Assembly (NCBI RefSeq): GCF_051014685.1 | Contig: NC_135049.1 | Span: forward strand, 31,699,531-31,763,530 | DNA length: 64,000 nucleotides | Reading direction: 5' to 3' | Origin: Ptiloglossa arizonensis | Lineage: Eukaryota > Arthropoda > Insecta > Hymenoptera > Colletidae | Shown: positions 50,349-62,378 of the stretch, one piece after another | How the letters are laid out: each line of letters begins with the position of its first letter | Position numbering within the stretch: the stretch's first letter is position 1 | Translations under genes and position numbers: made by a program | The notes under the pieces: model-generated | Seen by the model: only the letters and a program-made list of their open reading frames with translations | Databases searched by the model: none | Told to the model about the DNA's origin: nothing

Positions 50349-50572
50349 ACGCGTCGATAACGACGCCAAGTCCGATCATTCGTAAACGATTTCTGCCACG
50401 ATCGATTACCGCTCGACGCGTATTACGTATACGATTCACGAACACACTCCGTCGTCTCGGCTCGTAAATTACTCGCAAAGTCGATTAAAACGTCCGACGA
50501 GCAGGAAAACCCCCGCTGCTCCGCGCCATTGACGATCGGCGAAACCGATGGTTTACGTACAATGCCGGCCGG

Positions 50573-50608
50573 ATTTGCATAAAAATGTCTCGAACGGCTG
50601 CATAATGC
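50573..50608 (+). promoter_or_regulatory. Octamer-like 36-bp module, copy 1
   Basis: Begins ATTTGCAT, the reverse complement of the POU octamer, continues AAAAATGTCT and ends GCTGCATAATGC. It matches the copy at 50958-50993 at 33 of 36 positions, whereas the DNA around the two copies does not match. That suggests a constrained regulatory element rather than a random repeat. Function inferred only. Confidence 0.4.
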
Positions 50609-50957
50609 CCGTTCATTACCTTCCAAGTCCTTGGTAGGTTACGATCGTACGACGAAACTGGAGAAACGAGGCTTTATTCCGCGACGCTCTTTCTTTCCCC
50701 CCGATACCCCCGCGGCGTGCAAAATCCTCGACGAACCACGAGCGGTAAACAATTCTTGTTTTCGGAACGTTGTATCGCGCAACATTCGACGGGGAATAAA
50801 TCTGCGCGTTGTTTCGATAGGTACGACCTGGATCGCGCAACCCGGGTTAAATTTAGCGAGACGCCGCGATAGGTCGGACACGTCGTGATTTTCTACGCAT
50901 TTAGAAGCGGCGAAAGAATCGATCGATGCACGGATGGCTCGACTCGATGTTCAACGA

Positions 50958-50993
50958 ATTTGCATAAAAATGTCTACAACCGCTGCATAATGC
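50958..50993 (+). promoter_or_regulatory. Octamer-like 36-bp module, copy 2
   Basis: Second copy, 385 bp downstream and in the same orientation; three substitutions from copy 1, all in the central linker. Both ATTTGCAT and CTGCATAATGC are unchanged. Confidence 0.4.
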
Positions 50994-53643
50994 GCTGCAG
51001 CGTGCCACGGGAGACCTTGGCGAGGTGAGACCTTCCCGACATCGTAGACGCGCGAAAGCTAGCGCGTGCCTACGCGCTTTTCTACGCGCGACGCGTCTCG
51101 TTCCCTCGCCCGTGACGAGATCCGAAAACGGACGGGCGATTTACGATCCGGATGGACGAATTTCGGAAAAAAAAAAAAAAGAAAAATCTGCTCGTTGGCG
51201 GACCGATCGAACGCGCGCGTCGTTATCGGCGATCCCTCTCTCGTTTCTTCTTCGGTGTAAATCACGTGTTCGCGGGACGGTGACTAGCGTTTACGAGGAA
51301 ACCAAGAATTCGTATCTCCGCCAGCTGCGTCGTCCGTGGAGTCAACGCGCCATCGATTATATCATAATTACCTTTCAGAAGCTTAATGGAAACACGGCGA
51401 GCGAGCGAGCGAGCGAGAGAAGCGGTCGTTTAACTCGCGTGGCGACGATCGCTCGGCAATTTTCCCCGGTACAATGGAAGCTTCGCGAGGTTTTCTCGTT
51501 TCTCGGTCGGGTCCGAGAGAGCCGGCTGGATACGACGCTTCGAAAGTTGGCGCTTTTAAATGCGAAGGACGCAATGCATCGAAAATAGACACCGGCGGCC
51601 GGTCGTACCGCGAAACCGCAAGAAAAGTCGCTCGTTTCTTCGGGGTTTGCGCGCGGAACGGCTCGCGCCCGCAGTTAGGATCGCTTTGAACCGTATTCGA
51701 ACGATATTCCAGCATTTCAGTATTGGTATTCGTTCTACTGTACCGGTGGCGACGGCCTTGACGCGTTTCTTGCCTTTGACGCGCGCGTATCTCTCAACAT
51801 GGAGAGAGATTGACAACCGCTTCGACAAATCGGTGCCGACCGCGTTCCTAGCTGCCCTCCCGTCTGTTCTTCGATCGATCGATCGATCGAGCCATCGATG
51901 CCCGCGTTACGGACCGACGATATCGCTCGGTACGATCGTCTCTCGCTTCCTGGATCGCTCGATCATCGAAAAAACTGCCCGACGATTTACGTCCGTCCCC
52001 CGAGACACGGAAAAGTATTTCTCGGATGCAAACGATCTTTGGACGTGGAAGTCGACCGCTGTAAAAACACCGCGCCACCGGTTGGTGTCGCGTTCTCGGA
52101 ACCATTTATAACTCGTCTCCGATCGTTTAGAATTCCTCGGTAAGGCTTCGTTCGATTAAATACAAGATCGGTCCCCCCCGTTTCGATCGCGATACGTCCA
52201 CCGTTCTCACGGAGGAACCGTCTCGCGATGGATCGATTGCTTCGAAGGGTCCGGTACACCGGTAGCCGACCCGACCAGTATCGGTATCGGACAAGGTCGC
52301 GTCTTTTTAGCATTCGGAACTCGATATCTTTAACCAAGGCACGCGTATTCGAAAAAGAGTCGACCGATTACGATCTTCTACCCGTCGCGGACACGATGGA
52401 TGCACGCGCTAGGAAGTAAATTATTAAATGTCCGCCGCGCCTCGAGCTTCGCGAACCGCATACAAATCGCCGCGCGGAATTTACATATTAGGCCAGTTCC
52501 CGAAGTCATTACGCGAAAGTCGGATCGGGGAATATATCGCGGCGGCGCTTTCCATCCCGCGTGCGAAAATTACTTTTAATCGCGCGAGCGAAACGGCGAA
52601 TAAAATACGATCGCGATATTTCATTGTCGGAGTTGTTGCGCGAGGAAGAATCGGGAACGAGGGACGATCGCAACGCGTATTCCTCGGTACGGCGCGTGTA
52701 AATACACGCGTACACTGTTTATTGCGCGTCGCCGATAATAAATCGTCGAATCAACGAGAATTGCGCGTACTCGCGCTCGCGCTCGCGTTCGAGCCCCCGT
52801 GCGACGCGATTTTCTCGTAACCGGATTAATCCGATGTTCGTGCACGGGCTCTTTTCGTTGAACGCGATCGGACCGTCGCTGAATATTCATCCGTTTTCGA
52901 TCCAACTCCCTGTTTACATTGCGATTCCATTTGTATTCGACTCCCGTAAATAGAGGATCGTACCGATTCAATTTGCACCGCATCGTTGGGGCATAAATTT
53001 CCCATCGATCTGTCCCTGGACGGAAAGGAACTCGCCGCTCCGTTTCGTAATTAGCGAGGATAGTTTCGCAAGGGGGACAATTGTTATCAAGAACGCGGTT
53101 CACCGTACGCGAGATGTATCGTTCGACGGTCACGATCCGTAGATCGATCGCGAACGAACGAGGTTCCGCGGTTCCCCTTATTAAACGCGTCGACAAATAT
53201 TCGCCTACGCGCGCTCGAAACCTCTCGAATCCGATGCGTATCTCCATTTGCGCCTTCGTCCGGTTAAATAATTCCGCAACGGCTCGTTTGTCTTTGCTAA
53301 ACAATTTCAGCGATGCAGAGGTTCGATGGAAACGGGGTCAACGAATAACGCTCGCACCGTTCGAACCGCGTTGAAAATTATATTCCCCCTTGTCACCGCC
53401 ACCTCCTCCTCCTCCTCCCTGTGCGAATGAAACGCAACTCTCGAGGATAAATCTACCGCATCGACGTATCGATGATAATAATTCACGCGATCGTTACCGC
53501 GCTATTCGTTGCCTTCGTTAACTTCCCTCGACGAACCGAAGAATGGGAATTACCGCGAAAACGTGAGCTCCGCGGTGGTTTCTCGCGCCGATGAGCGCGC
53601 ATACTTTTCTCCGCGCGACTTTGGAGCCGAGACGCGGTCTCGT

Positions 53644-53665
53644 CGCGCGCGCGCGCGCGCGCGCG
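53644..53665 (+). repeat. (GC)11 alternating purine-pyrimidine tract
   Basis: Uninterrupted alternating CG, a classic left-handed DNA-forming sequence. Confidence 0.95.
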
Positions 53666-54035
53666 GTGTCCAACTTTTCGAAACGCGTGCGACGAACGAC
53701 GTTGGAAAACATTTCCCCGAGCGAACAGTTTCCGTCCGCGGGTAGAGTTTCGCGAGACTCGAATGCGATTCATCGTTATCTGTCTTGCAACAGCGAACGA
53801 GGTTGAGCGGGAGCAAAAAATAACGGAGGGAAAAAAAGACCGCGAGAACGACCATGACGCGTCGGGATGCATAGGAAACGACACGGCGGTATCTCCGAGA
53901 TCGTTAGCCACGGTACGCGTCGTTGATATTCTTCTTTTTCCCAACGCGAGTGATTTTCGAAGGATTATCGCCGCGCAGCGTGGGAGAGCGCCGAGAGACG
54001 TTCGTCGTGTTCGATTCGTGCGATTGTTTTTCTGC

Positions 54036-54078
54036 CAGCGGCAGCGGCAGCAGCAGCAACAGCGGCAGCAGCAGCAAT
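54036..54078 (+). repeat. (CAG)n-like imperfect repeat
   Basis: AGCGGC, AGC and AAC triplets; would encode serine- or glutamine-rich runs depending on frame, but no gene is supported here. Confidence 0.85.
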
Positions 54079-54825
54079 GGTAGCGAAGTCGAGGGCCGCA
54101 CGTACGTACGTGCACGTGTACGCGACGACGTTGCAAAATCACGAATGCGCCGGGAGTGCAGAACGCGGTACGAGCGAATAGTTTCTCGAAGATAAAGAAC
54201 TTCGAATAAAGCGTAGCAGGACTTCCCCCGAAAAGAAACGAATCCGCGACCGTCGCCGGGCGGTTTCAGACGCGGCTACCGAGATTTAAACGCTCTTTCG
54301 GTGAACGAGGAGGCGACCGTACCCCGGTGCAAGTATGTACGCGTACGCCGACATTGCGACATCGCTAATGCATCGCGGGTACGGAACGCGGCCGTGGATG
54401 CACCGTAAAATTACGAGAATAGCGAAACACTTGGAATTCCGTTCTGCGTATGGAAGCGATTCGAAGGAGGGTGGACTCGGTGCACGATCGAGCAACAGAC
54501 GAAGGAGGAAAAACACGGAAAAACTGATCCGAGGCGATCCGCGAGGACGAGGTGCGTTGAACCGAGCATCGGCGCCGGACGAACGAAATAAACGCGGCGA
54601 GGTGCTCGACCGTCTAATTGGCGCAGACAACAATCGTGGGGTCTTAATTAACACGACCTTCGGAAAACGCGGCGATACGGGAAGAATCCCCTGTTGCTTT
54701 CTAGCCAGCGCCAGTTTTCCTTTTGTATTCCGATGGAGCTCGAGCGGATCGAGCGCGATCGGCTCGCTCACTGTTTAATTACGAATCGGGGAACGAATCT
54801 CGAGGAAGATCTCTCGATGCGGTGG

Positions 54826-54855
54826 TGAGCTGAGCTGAGCTGAGCTGAGCTGAGC
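54826..54855 (+). repeat. (TGAGC)6 pentamer array
   Basis: Six perfect TGAGC units. Confidence 0.97.
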
Positions 54856-55735
54856 GTCGCGTCGGATCGGCTCGGGAGGGTTCCGCGCGACGACAGGAAA
54901 GCACGCACGTACGCGCGCTGGAATCGCCTCGCTGTTGCGAAATCGCTCGATGCACCGTGTACACGCGAGGAATCTTCTCTCCGCGCGAGCCCGAAGGACG
55001 TTCCTCGTCGTCCGAAGACAATGCAACCGATGTCCCGGCGCGTATATCGCTTGCCTTTTTTTCGCGCGACGTGTAAACGCTTTCAACGCGCGTCTCTGCG
55101 CGCTCTCGACGGCACCTCAAGGCTCTCCCTTTCCCGTCTCTTCCTCTCTCGTCCTCTTCCTATTCCCATCTCTCCGGCGCGCTCGTTCGCTTCTTCGAGC
55201 AACGCCGCGGCCTCCTTTTTCCAATTTTTTCCCCGACCGGAGAGCGAGAGCTTCGCGAATTCGACGAGCGAGAGGGAAACGAACGACTTTGCGCGCCTCG
55301 GTGTGCAAAGTCCGCGCGCAATCGTGAAAGACGAACCGATCCCTGGAATCGAAGTACACGGCGGCAAACGTCCCATCGAGCACGATTTTCACCGATCGCT
55401 CGCGAGAAATTCGCGCGATCGCGCAACCGCGTTTCTGTCTAACCGTGAAATCTCGATTGGTCGAGCACTCGATCTTTCGCAATCGCGGCGCGAATTTTCT
55501 ACGGTGTTAATGGATCTTCTCGTCCGGGTCGCGCGTTCCACGTCCCTAGATCCGATTACGCGTTAATCGACCGAGCTCGCACGTGCATCGCGCCGGTTCG
55601 CCGAGGGAAATACAATACGTATACGTATACGTATGCATCGACGACAGATTTCCGTTCGAAAAGTCGTACGGCGGAATTCGTGACGCATTATGCCTGCCAC
55701 GTGGACCGTGAAAGTGTACGGAGCCGCGACCGCGC

Positions 55736-55770
55736 GTGCGTGCGTGCGTGCGTGCGTACGTGCATGCGTT
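55736..55770 (+). repeat. (GTGC)n microsatellite
   Basis: Five perfect units followed by diverged ones (GTAC, ATGC). Confidence 0.9.
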
Positions 55771-58298
55771 CTTGCGCGCGCACGGATCGCGATGTATCGT
55801 TATCGGTGCGGGGCGTATACGAGCGCCGAGCTGCCAGAAACCGTATCGATGCTCTTTTCGTCGGTGGAAAAAAAGACAGACGAACGACAAAGCATCATTT
55901 TCAAAGCGAGAAAGAAAAATAGTTTCTGGCCACTCCGACGGAGTTTTCTTCGATAATTCTTACTTTCCGTTTCAAAGTCTGGGTTCGCGCAAAGTATCTC
56001 GCGCGTTCGGTAACCAAGGACCGAGAGGAGGAACGCGTTCGCGAGATCGTTACGTCGCGACACGTGAAATCCGCGACTGTACGTACTTCTTTCGGCGCGA
56101 GTTTTACGTCGCATCGACTTCAAGGTCGTTAGCGACCGAGTTACCCAGGTATACTATATTTTTGAGAACGCGTTTCTTTCCTTGAGGCAGTTTATCGTGT
56201 TTCTTGCGCGATCTCGAGCCGCTCGGAGCAGCGTCTGGATTTATGTCGTATTTTCGTCCGAGCGATTCGGTTTCTCTTCGCGGAGAACGCGGTCGGTAGT
56301 TAACGTTTACCGCTGGCGTGGGTTACGGTAGGCCGATTCCGAGTTTTTTAATTAAGCGTTCGCGACACAGAGACTCTTTCTCTTCCGTTGGTATCGCGGT
56401 ACGGTATCGCGAATTTTTGTTCTTCCGGTTCTGGTCCAAATTCTTTTCCCATTCTTCTCGCCCGTTGGTATTGCGCAGCTCGTATACGCTCGTGGCGTGG
56501 GATCGGGAGTGTTGTTTCGGGCCGTTCGAGTCGTTCCTCGGTACGAGGGGATTCGAACTTTGCAGAGATTCGGTGATCGTTCTCTTTGCCCGTTTCGTTC
56601 GAGTCGCGTTCGCCACCTCGGGTCGGAGTGCGCGAACAACTCCAGAAACGTAGGGAGAACGCGGTCTCGTTAAATCGAGCGTTTCCCGATATCTCTGTTC
56701 GACGTTAGCCCGCGGCATCGGGAAACCGGCAACGATGTATACCTGGAGGGAAAGTGAACGCGCGGTGCCGGAAGAGCGAAGCCGCGCGGATCGTGTATGT
56801 AAATGCGCGTTATATCTGGTATCGCGCGTATTACATTCTGTACACCGCTCGGAGCTCTCTCGGTGCCCCCGGTGTGTCCGGGCATTGTATACGCTCGGAT
56901 TAGAGACCCGGGAACGTTGCATTCCGCGCGGCGAATAGCGAGAAGCACCGGCCCCGACCGATCGAGAGTCAACGCCGGCCACGCACGACCGACAATTAAT
57001 CGTGCAAGATGGAAAACGCGACTAGCGAGCACGCAGGAATGCGCGTGATGCGCGTAACATCGACAATCAGGCCCGTGATTGCGCTACACGGGAATCAAAT
57101 TAGCATCGAGCCGCATCGCCATTAGACCCCGGACACGGGGAGAAGTATACGCGAACGATAGGCGCGTTTGCCGATCGACCGGGAACACGACGGAGAGAAA
57201 GAAACAAAGAGTGAGAGAGAGAGAGCCCACGCGCGACTCCAAAGGACTTTTTAGGGCACGTTTGTACCGCCGCGCGAACCCGACGGAGATTCTCGACGGA
57301 CGATTTCGCTTTGACCAACGGCGCGGAAGACCTTCCAAGGCCTACGTGCTCGAAACGGTTTACGATTTCGTGCTTGCCGGCCGTAGATAGTCGCATCCTC
57401 GCGACGACGGACCACGTCGAGAAGTATAACGAAGAATAATAGACGAAGACACGCGCGATACTCTCTCGGTGTCCAAGGTTCGTTTCGCCAAGGTGGTTCC
57501 CTCGCCACTGGAAGCTCGCTCGTCGTATTCGCCGTTACGGAAGAAACGTGGAAATCGCGCGAACGATCCCGTTAAATTCGACCTTCCCTCCGGAGGTTCC
57601 GCAACGTGGAATCGAGCCGGCGGTGTAAACGCACCCTTACGGTCGACTCGCGTTATCCTCGCGTTGCGGGCATACGTCGACTCGCGGCACAAGTGCGTTA
57701 CACGTGCATCGAGGATGTGCGCGCGCGTACGTGTGCGCGTGCGTGCCGCGTATTACGCGCATAAACCATTCGCGTGTCCGCCCGCGTGTTTACCGCGTAC
57801 GAGCGCTCCGCCCGGCGAGATAAACGCCGGCGTGGCACGCAAATGCGGAAAGCCCTCGAATCAATCGCGGCATTGTTCGCGAGCCGATAGGAAATAGGTG
57901 AACAGAAACTGATTTAACGGCAGCTGCTTTTACCCCCGTCGTGGTATCTAATCGTCGGAACGATTCGAGCGTGGCTAGAGAATCGTGGCGTCTTCCAACG
58001 TTCCCTCCAGACGCGTTCCGATTTTTTCACCGTAGTTTATACGTTACGAGCGAGCGATTTTATTGGACGTTTTACGCACGAGGTTCTCGACCGCGGTGTT
58101 TCCATAAATTTATCGAACACCCGACGTCGAGAACCGCGCGCCGATCGAAACGTGTTTCCGCGTGCAACTTCAACTCGCGTCGCGTCGCGCGGCTAGTACG
58201 GCGAACGGATTTCGATCGAGTGCGCATTGGTTAAAATTCTTCGTGCCCTCGGTGCAAACGATAATGACCGCGAAATTTACGAGTGTTTCGATATCGCG

Positions 58299-58874
58299 AT
58301 GCGGCACGACCGCGGTCATTCTGAACCGTGCAGATTCGGTGACGTCGCGACGTCTACCTTCGGTGGTACGATCGGCCTCGATCGGAACCTCGACGACGAA
58401 TGGCTGACGTACGAGCTGCTCACGGAGAGGGCTTTCCTTCACTCTGGAGCGATCTCGTCCGTTCGTCGACCGATCGAACGAGCGAGCTCGGAGACGAGAC
58501 GGGAGCAAACACCGAGATCGATCCAACCCGAGAACACCGTCCACGGACCGAGGGGTGAGATTATCTTCGACGATCGAGCTAACGGCGACAAGGTGTCGAA
58601 CGACCCGCCACCGTGGATGAGAAAGAGCCTCTTCCGGTACGTACCACCGTACTTTCTCTTTCCCGGCCACGAGCGCGGTTTCTCGAAAAAGTTGCCCAAC
58701 GATGTCGCGAAACTCTTCAAATGGAAGTACTCCGCGAAAATGCCGAAGATCCTGTTAAAAATTTTGTCCAACTTGGGACACCGATTGACGACCAGGAGCA
58801 CGGACTGGGCCGCCCTTTGGTACGCGGGTTACAACGACTCGTTGAGCTATCGGTTCTTCAAAGACTACCAGAAG
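58299..58874 (+). CDS. TTLL4: TTLL4-like tubulin polyglutamylase, first recognised coding exon (N-terminal part)
   Basis: First of four exons that join in frame into 612 residues of a tubulin tyrosine ligase-like protein. TTLL4 proteins add the branch-point glutamate to tubulin tails and some other acidic proteins, using ATP; they act in cytoplasm and on axonemal or neuronal microtubules. This exon gives residues 1-192. The first half is low-homology linker. From about residue 105 it reads RKSLFRYVPPYFLFPG, then KLFKWKYSAKMPKIL and DWAALWYAGY, which follow the order of the region preceding the TTL core in animal TTLL4. It ends at DYQK, followed by a GTGAAA donor. I placed the start at the first in-frame ATG (58299). 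The frame is open back to a TAG at 58194, and an acceptor-like CAG ends at 58333, so the true N-terminus may lie in upstream exons that I could not identify. The family is sure; the exon's left edge is not. Confidence 0.8.
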
Positions 58875-58945
58875 GTGAAAAGAATTTCTCGTCCGACAAA
58901 GTCGCGGGAGAATCGTCGACGAGCGTTTGTATATTTTACGGCTAG

Positions 58946-59352
58946 GTGAACAGCATACCCGGTTCGCGCAATCTGGGCAACAAAGCCTTGCTGTGGATCA
59001 ATCTGAGCAAAATGACGAAGAAATTCGGTGCCAAGGAATTCGGCTTCGTTCCGAAGACCTACCTACTGCCGGAGGAGATACGCAAGTTCGAGTACGAGTG
59101 GTTAAAATACAACGTCGGTAGCACGTGGATAATTAAACCAACCTCGGCGAGTTGCGGCCAGGGTATCAAAGTCGTTGACAGATGGTGCGACATTCCAAAG
59201 TTTAATTCGGTGATCGTTCAACGATACATCTCCAAACCGAAATTGGTCAACGGTTCGAAATTCGATCTACGGGTTTACGTTCTCGCGACGTGCATCAATC
59301 CGACGAGAATTTACATCTACAAGGAAGGCTTGGTTCGCTTCGCCTCGGTCAG
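58946..59352 (+). CDS. TTLL4: TTLL4-like exon 2: ATP-grasp N- and central lobes
   Basis: Residues 193-327 plus two bases of codon 328. The exon follows a 71-bp GT-AG intron (58875-58945) whose acceptor is GGCTAG. It opens VNSIPGS, the place where animal TTLL4 proteins carry a QKLNHFPGS-like stretch. It contains the nucleotide-binding loop KPTSASCGQGI (residues 256-266), the strand VIVQRYISKPKLVNGSKFDLRVYV with the KFDLR motif (297-301), and the RIYIYKEGLVRFASV strand. These are the standard ATP and Mg-site elements of TTL enzymes. One oddity is the cysteine at residue 262: as I know the family, TTLL4 and other initiating glutamylases usually have arginine there and other TTLLs a lysine or glutamine. 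Exon end: GTCAG before GTAATC; arginine 328 is completed by the first base of the next exon. Confidence 0.95.
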
Positions 59353-59416
59353 GTAATCCGAAAATATCGCGGAGAAACGAGAAAACGAATTCGAATCTCC
59401 GATGTTTCGTTTTCAG

Positions 59417-59807
59417 ATACGTGCGAGGCGTGAATCTCAGCGACAAGTACATGCATCTGACCAACGTCAGCGTGAACAAGCTCAATCCGGCTTACGTACC
59501 GAACGACAGCGTCGACTCGTTCAGGGGTCACAAATGGTCCTTCGGGTGTTTGTGGTTCCACCTGATCGAGAAAGGTGTGGACGTGGCCAAGCTGTGGTCC
59601 ACCATCAAGGACATCGTCGTTAAGACGCTGATAGCCGCCGAATCGAGCATGAATGCCGCAATTTCGGAGAACCTGGCTTCGAGTTACACTTGTTACGAGT
59701 TGTACGGTTTCGACGTACTCCTCGACGAGAATCTGAAGCCGTGGCTGCTCGAAGTCAACATCCTGCCGTCGCTGCAAACGAACTCGTCGCTCGATACGGC
59801 CATTAAG
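59417..59807 (+). CDS. TTLL4: TTLL4-like exon 3: catalytic C-lobe of TTL domain
   Basis: Residues 328-458, after a 63-bp intron (59353-59416) with acceptor TTTTCAG. It contains the substrate/ATP motif MHLTN (340-344), the GHKWSF turn, and the catalytic block GFDVLLDENLKPWLLEVN. There Asp427, Glu440 and Asn442 match the metal-binding residues of the TTL fold. The block continues NILPSLQTNSSLDTAIK, typical of the glutamylase branch. The exon ends in AAG before GTACCA, at the same IK/G junction expected in vertebrate TTLL4. The motif set is complete, with no stop or frameshift, so an active enzyme is plausible. Confidence 0.95.
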
Positions 59808-60304
59808 GTACCAACGCAACCTTTCGATAAGACTCTAGATTCGTAGAGCGACCGAAAACAAGGAGCGCGTTCTCTTTAGCCGCGATAACGCTATACCGCC
59901 GAAGCCTCGAGCCTCCGATGTTACCTCGGAAACCACCTAACTCGTAAGAACCGACGTACACCGTGTTACCCGTCGAAAACTTGTATTTAAGTTTCCTCGT
60001 TGATCTCCGATAGTTTCTCGACTAGCTTCGACGGTGCGAAACCTTTCAAGGATAGTTTGGCTTCTTATTGAAAAAAATATCTGCCCGTTAAATTTCGCTC
60101 GGTGTCCGATACTTTCGGTGCGTTTCTCGCAAAATTTCAACGAACGTACGGAGAATTAACTTTTACGCAATTTTCTCGTTTGCACCGAAATCTACCTCGC
60201 CGTAACCTCGTTGGATAGCAATTATATTTCTAACCGTGGTCACGAGGAGGTACGCGTTCGAATTCGGGCGATCGACAACGATTCGATCGCTTTTCCTTTT
60301 ACAG
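59808..60304 (+). other. Third intron of the TTLL4-like gene
   Basis: A 497-bp GT-AG intron, the longest of the three found, separating the catalytic core from the C-terminal tail. It has a T-rich stretch directly before its TTTTACAG acceptor. I see no repeats or other features in it. Confidence 0.85.
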
Positions 60305-60769
60305 GGTCCTCTCGTTAGGAACGTTTTGAACATGGTTGGCTACCAGATTCCGAACGAACGCGTTTCCAAAGGAACGAAAACACGCTGCGGAAAGTACGAC
60401 TCGATATCGCAGAATGCCACGCTGTACAGTAAAAAATTGAATCTTTGGGAAACGACGAAGCAGAAGGAGATCAACGTTATGCGAAATCGGCACGAGTATC
60501 TGGAGCGGATCGTCGAGCGGTTGACGAGGGACGACTTGAGGCAGCTGATACGCTACGAGGACGAACTCTCGCAGATTGGAAATTTCGAGAAAATCTTCCC
60601 CACGAACCAATCGTATCCGTATTTGAAATTTTTCGACGTGGAACGATACTACGATCGTCTGCTAGACGCTTGGGAATGTCGCTACTCCGGGAACAGGCAG
60701 GCGGGCATCGAAAGATTGAACGCGTACTGCGTGCAGATGAAACATTTAGATCCGAGCCTCGACGACTGA
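60305..60769 (+). CDS. TTLL4: TTLL4-like terminal exon: family C-terminal tail
   Basis: Residues 459-612 and a TGA stop, after a 497-bp intron (59808-60304, acceptor TTTTACAG). It begins GPLVRNVLNMVGYQIP, corresponding to the helix after the TTL core. It then has a charged helix around the residues KQKEINVMRNRHEYLE, LTRDDLRQLIRYEDELSQIGNFEKIFP, and YLKFFDVERYYDRLLDAWECRYSGNRQAGIERL. This DDxR/ExE-GxFExIFP pattern followed by an aromatic YxxFF...YYD..L..WE helix is a signature of TTLL4's tail and argues against TTLL5, 6 or 7. The four exons total 1839 nt (613 codons), so reading frame and splice phases agree throughout. An ATTAAA at 61049-61054 is a possible but weak polyadenylation signal. 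Confidence 0.95.
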   Translation, partial: GPLVRNVLNMVGYQIPNERVSKGTKTRCGKYDSISQNATLYSKKLNLWETTKQKEINVMRNRHEYLERIVERLTRDDLRQLIRYEDELSQIGNFEKIFPTNQSYPYLKFFDVERYYDRLLDAWECRYSGNRQAGIERLNAYCVQMKHLDPSLDD

Positions 60770-62095
60770 GCACGATTTCCTTCTTCGACGTTAGCGGTGA
60801 TCGTTTAAACGCAACGTGGAAGTTACACGAGCTTCGGTTACAACGATTCGCGCCAACGTTTTCGTGACCCGAGAAAAATATCGTTGCTCAATGTCGGTAC
60901 GGAGATAACACTTTCGAGGAACGAAAGTGACGTTGCAACTGCGCACAACGGACTTTCATTAATGCCCCGGATCGGTATACTCTATGGAGAAAATACGACG
61001 GACGAAGGGAAACGAGACAAGAGGACGACGAAACGATCCGAACTCTCGATTAAAGTCACTCGAAACGGTTCTCGAACGATCCTCGGAATCGCCTTCGATT
61101 TACGTTTCGGCGCTTATCGCGTACTATACGATACCGCGAGACCACTATTTCTTGGTCAACGATTTAGATACTGCGTAAATGCATAACACGAGCGTCGATC
61201 GTGTAAGTTATTTCGTCTCGCGAGACGTTCGATGTCAATGGAATCCTACAAATCCGGACGAAACCTTACGCCGAACGTTGCGCAACACCATAACCACGAG
61301 GTACTATAAGTCGCATTAACAATATCGGTCACGTTGACGTTATTCGTTCGTCGTTTACAACTTCCCTTCGACCGGAGCGTTCCTTTCCACGGATCCACTT
61401 TTCTCGTCGAGTTATCGATAACTCTAACGGTTTTACTCCGCGCGCATTTCCGCGATGAATCGTTTCTGTTTGCACAGATGCGCGGATTTTCGAGCCGAAC
61501 GATTTCACCGTTTCGTCGATACTCGCGCACGGTTTCCGTTTAAATGTCGCTAAATCCCTCGACACCGGATGCCATTGTTTACAATAGGCCGCAGCGACGA
61601 CGATTTTACCTCGAAATTGCTGCTCGCGCGAGTATTTCTGCTGAAAAAGTCCCACGCGAATCGAACCTATGGTTAAACGCAACGACACGCTTTTCGATAC
61701 GAGTCAAAAAAAGAAATCGATTAATATTCGTTTTACACAACCGCCCGCATTGACGACGTTTCGCGACGACGATGGCTTTCGTACACCACGATTATTTACG
61801 ACCAAGTATTGTACGGTTTAGCCGATAATCGGAGAATTAATTTCCTATCCGTTACAATGGACAGTTTTGCAACGATTAATTTAAATACAGGTGTCGAACG
61901 ATTCGTTTCGTTGGAAAAATATTCGCTAAAAATTCTGCGCTATTAAGTGTACTGTATAATCTTTCGTTCAATACATATTATCACAGAATTCGACGTTCCG
62001 TTACAAACCACAATACCCTCTGATTACCGCGAGCAGTGTATTAAAATACAATCGCGTTAGCGATAATTCCGATCGGTCACAGCTCGTCACCTGTT
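60770..62095 (+). other. 3' side of the TTLL4-like gene
   Basis: Presumed 3' untranslated and intergenic DNA between two convergent units. AT content rises toward 61.8-62.0 kb. No repeat or exon recognised. Confidence 0.5.
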
Positions 62096-62378
62096 TCAGA
62101 CGTGACGCAAGCGGTCGGTGAAAGCTCGCCGGGTTTCAGAAGCGTGAATCACTTCCTGAAAATGCCACGGACTTGGACAAGATTTCCAGCAGTTTCCAGC
62201 AATTTCCCGCCCATCGAGGCCGCCTTTTTCAACATTCGACCCATTTTCTTTCCCGCGATCGCGACCGAGAATCCCGCCAAGTTTCGTCCCGTTGTACTCG
62301 AAGCTGCTCGAAACTTTTCTCGATACCTCCGAATAATTATTGTCCACGACGTTGTTAGATTCTTCGCCGAATACGAAA
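62096..62378 (-). CDS. Candidate terminal exon, unknown protein
   Basis: Unrecognised. It follows a T-rich tract and a CCACAG acceptor. The frame in phase with 62504-62766 reads FVFGEESNNVVDNNYSEVS, then KLGGILGRDRGKENGSNVE, WKSCPSPWHFQEV and a TGA at 62096-62098. A second frame of the same strand is also open and looks at least as protein-like, being rich in Gly, Lys and Leu around MGRMLKKAASMGGKLLE and ending at its own TGA. The + strand is open too, after a good CTGTTTCAG acceptor ending at 62099. So the region may well be coding, but strand and frame are undecided. If on -, it converges with the TTLL4-like gene. Confidence 0.3.

Larger units (their letters stand above)
43274..58298. other. 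No supported gene; intergenic or upstream introns
   Basis: Fifteen kilobases with many microsatellites (GAA, AGGT, GC, CAG, TGAGC, GTGC) and the duplicated octamer-like module. 5' exons of the TTLL4-like gene may lie in its right end, but none is identifiable. Confidence 0.5.

Noticed and set aside
61655..61680. tRNA T-arm-like GGTTCGATTC on the - strand
   Set aside because: No matching acceptor, D or anticodon stems within 80 bp.
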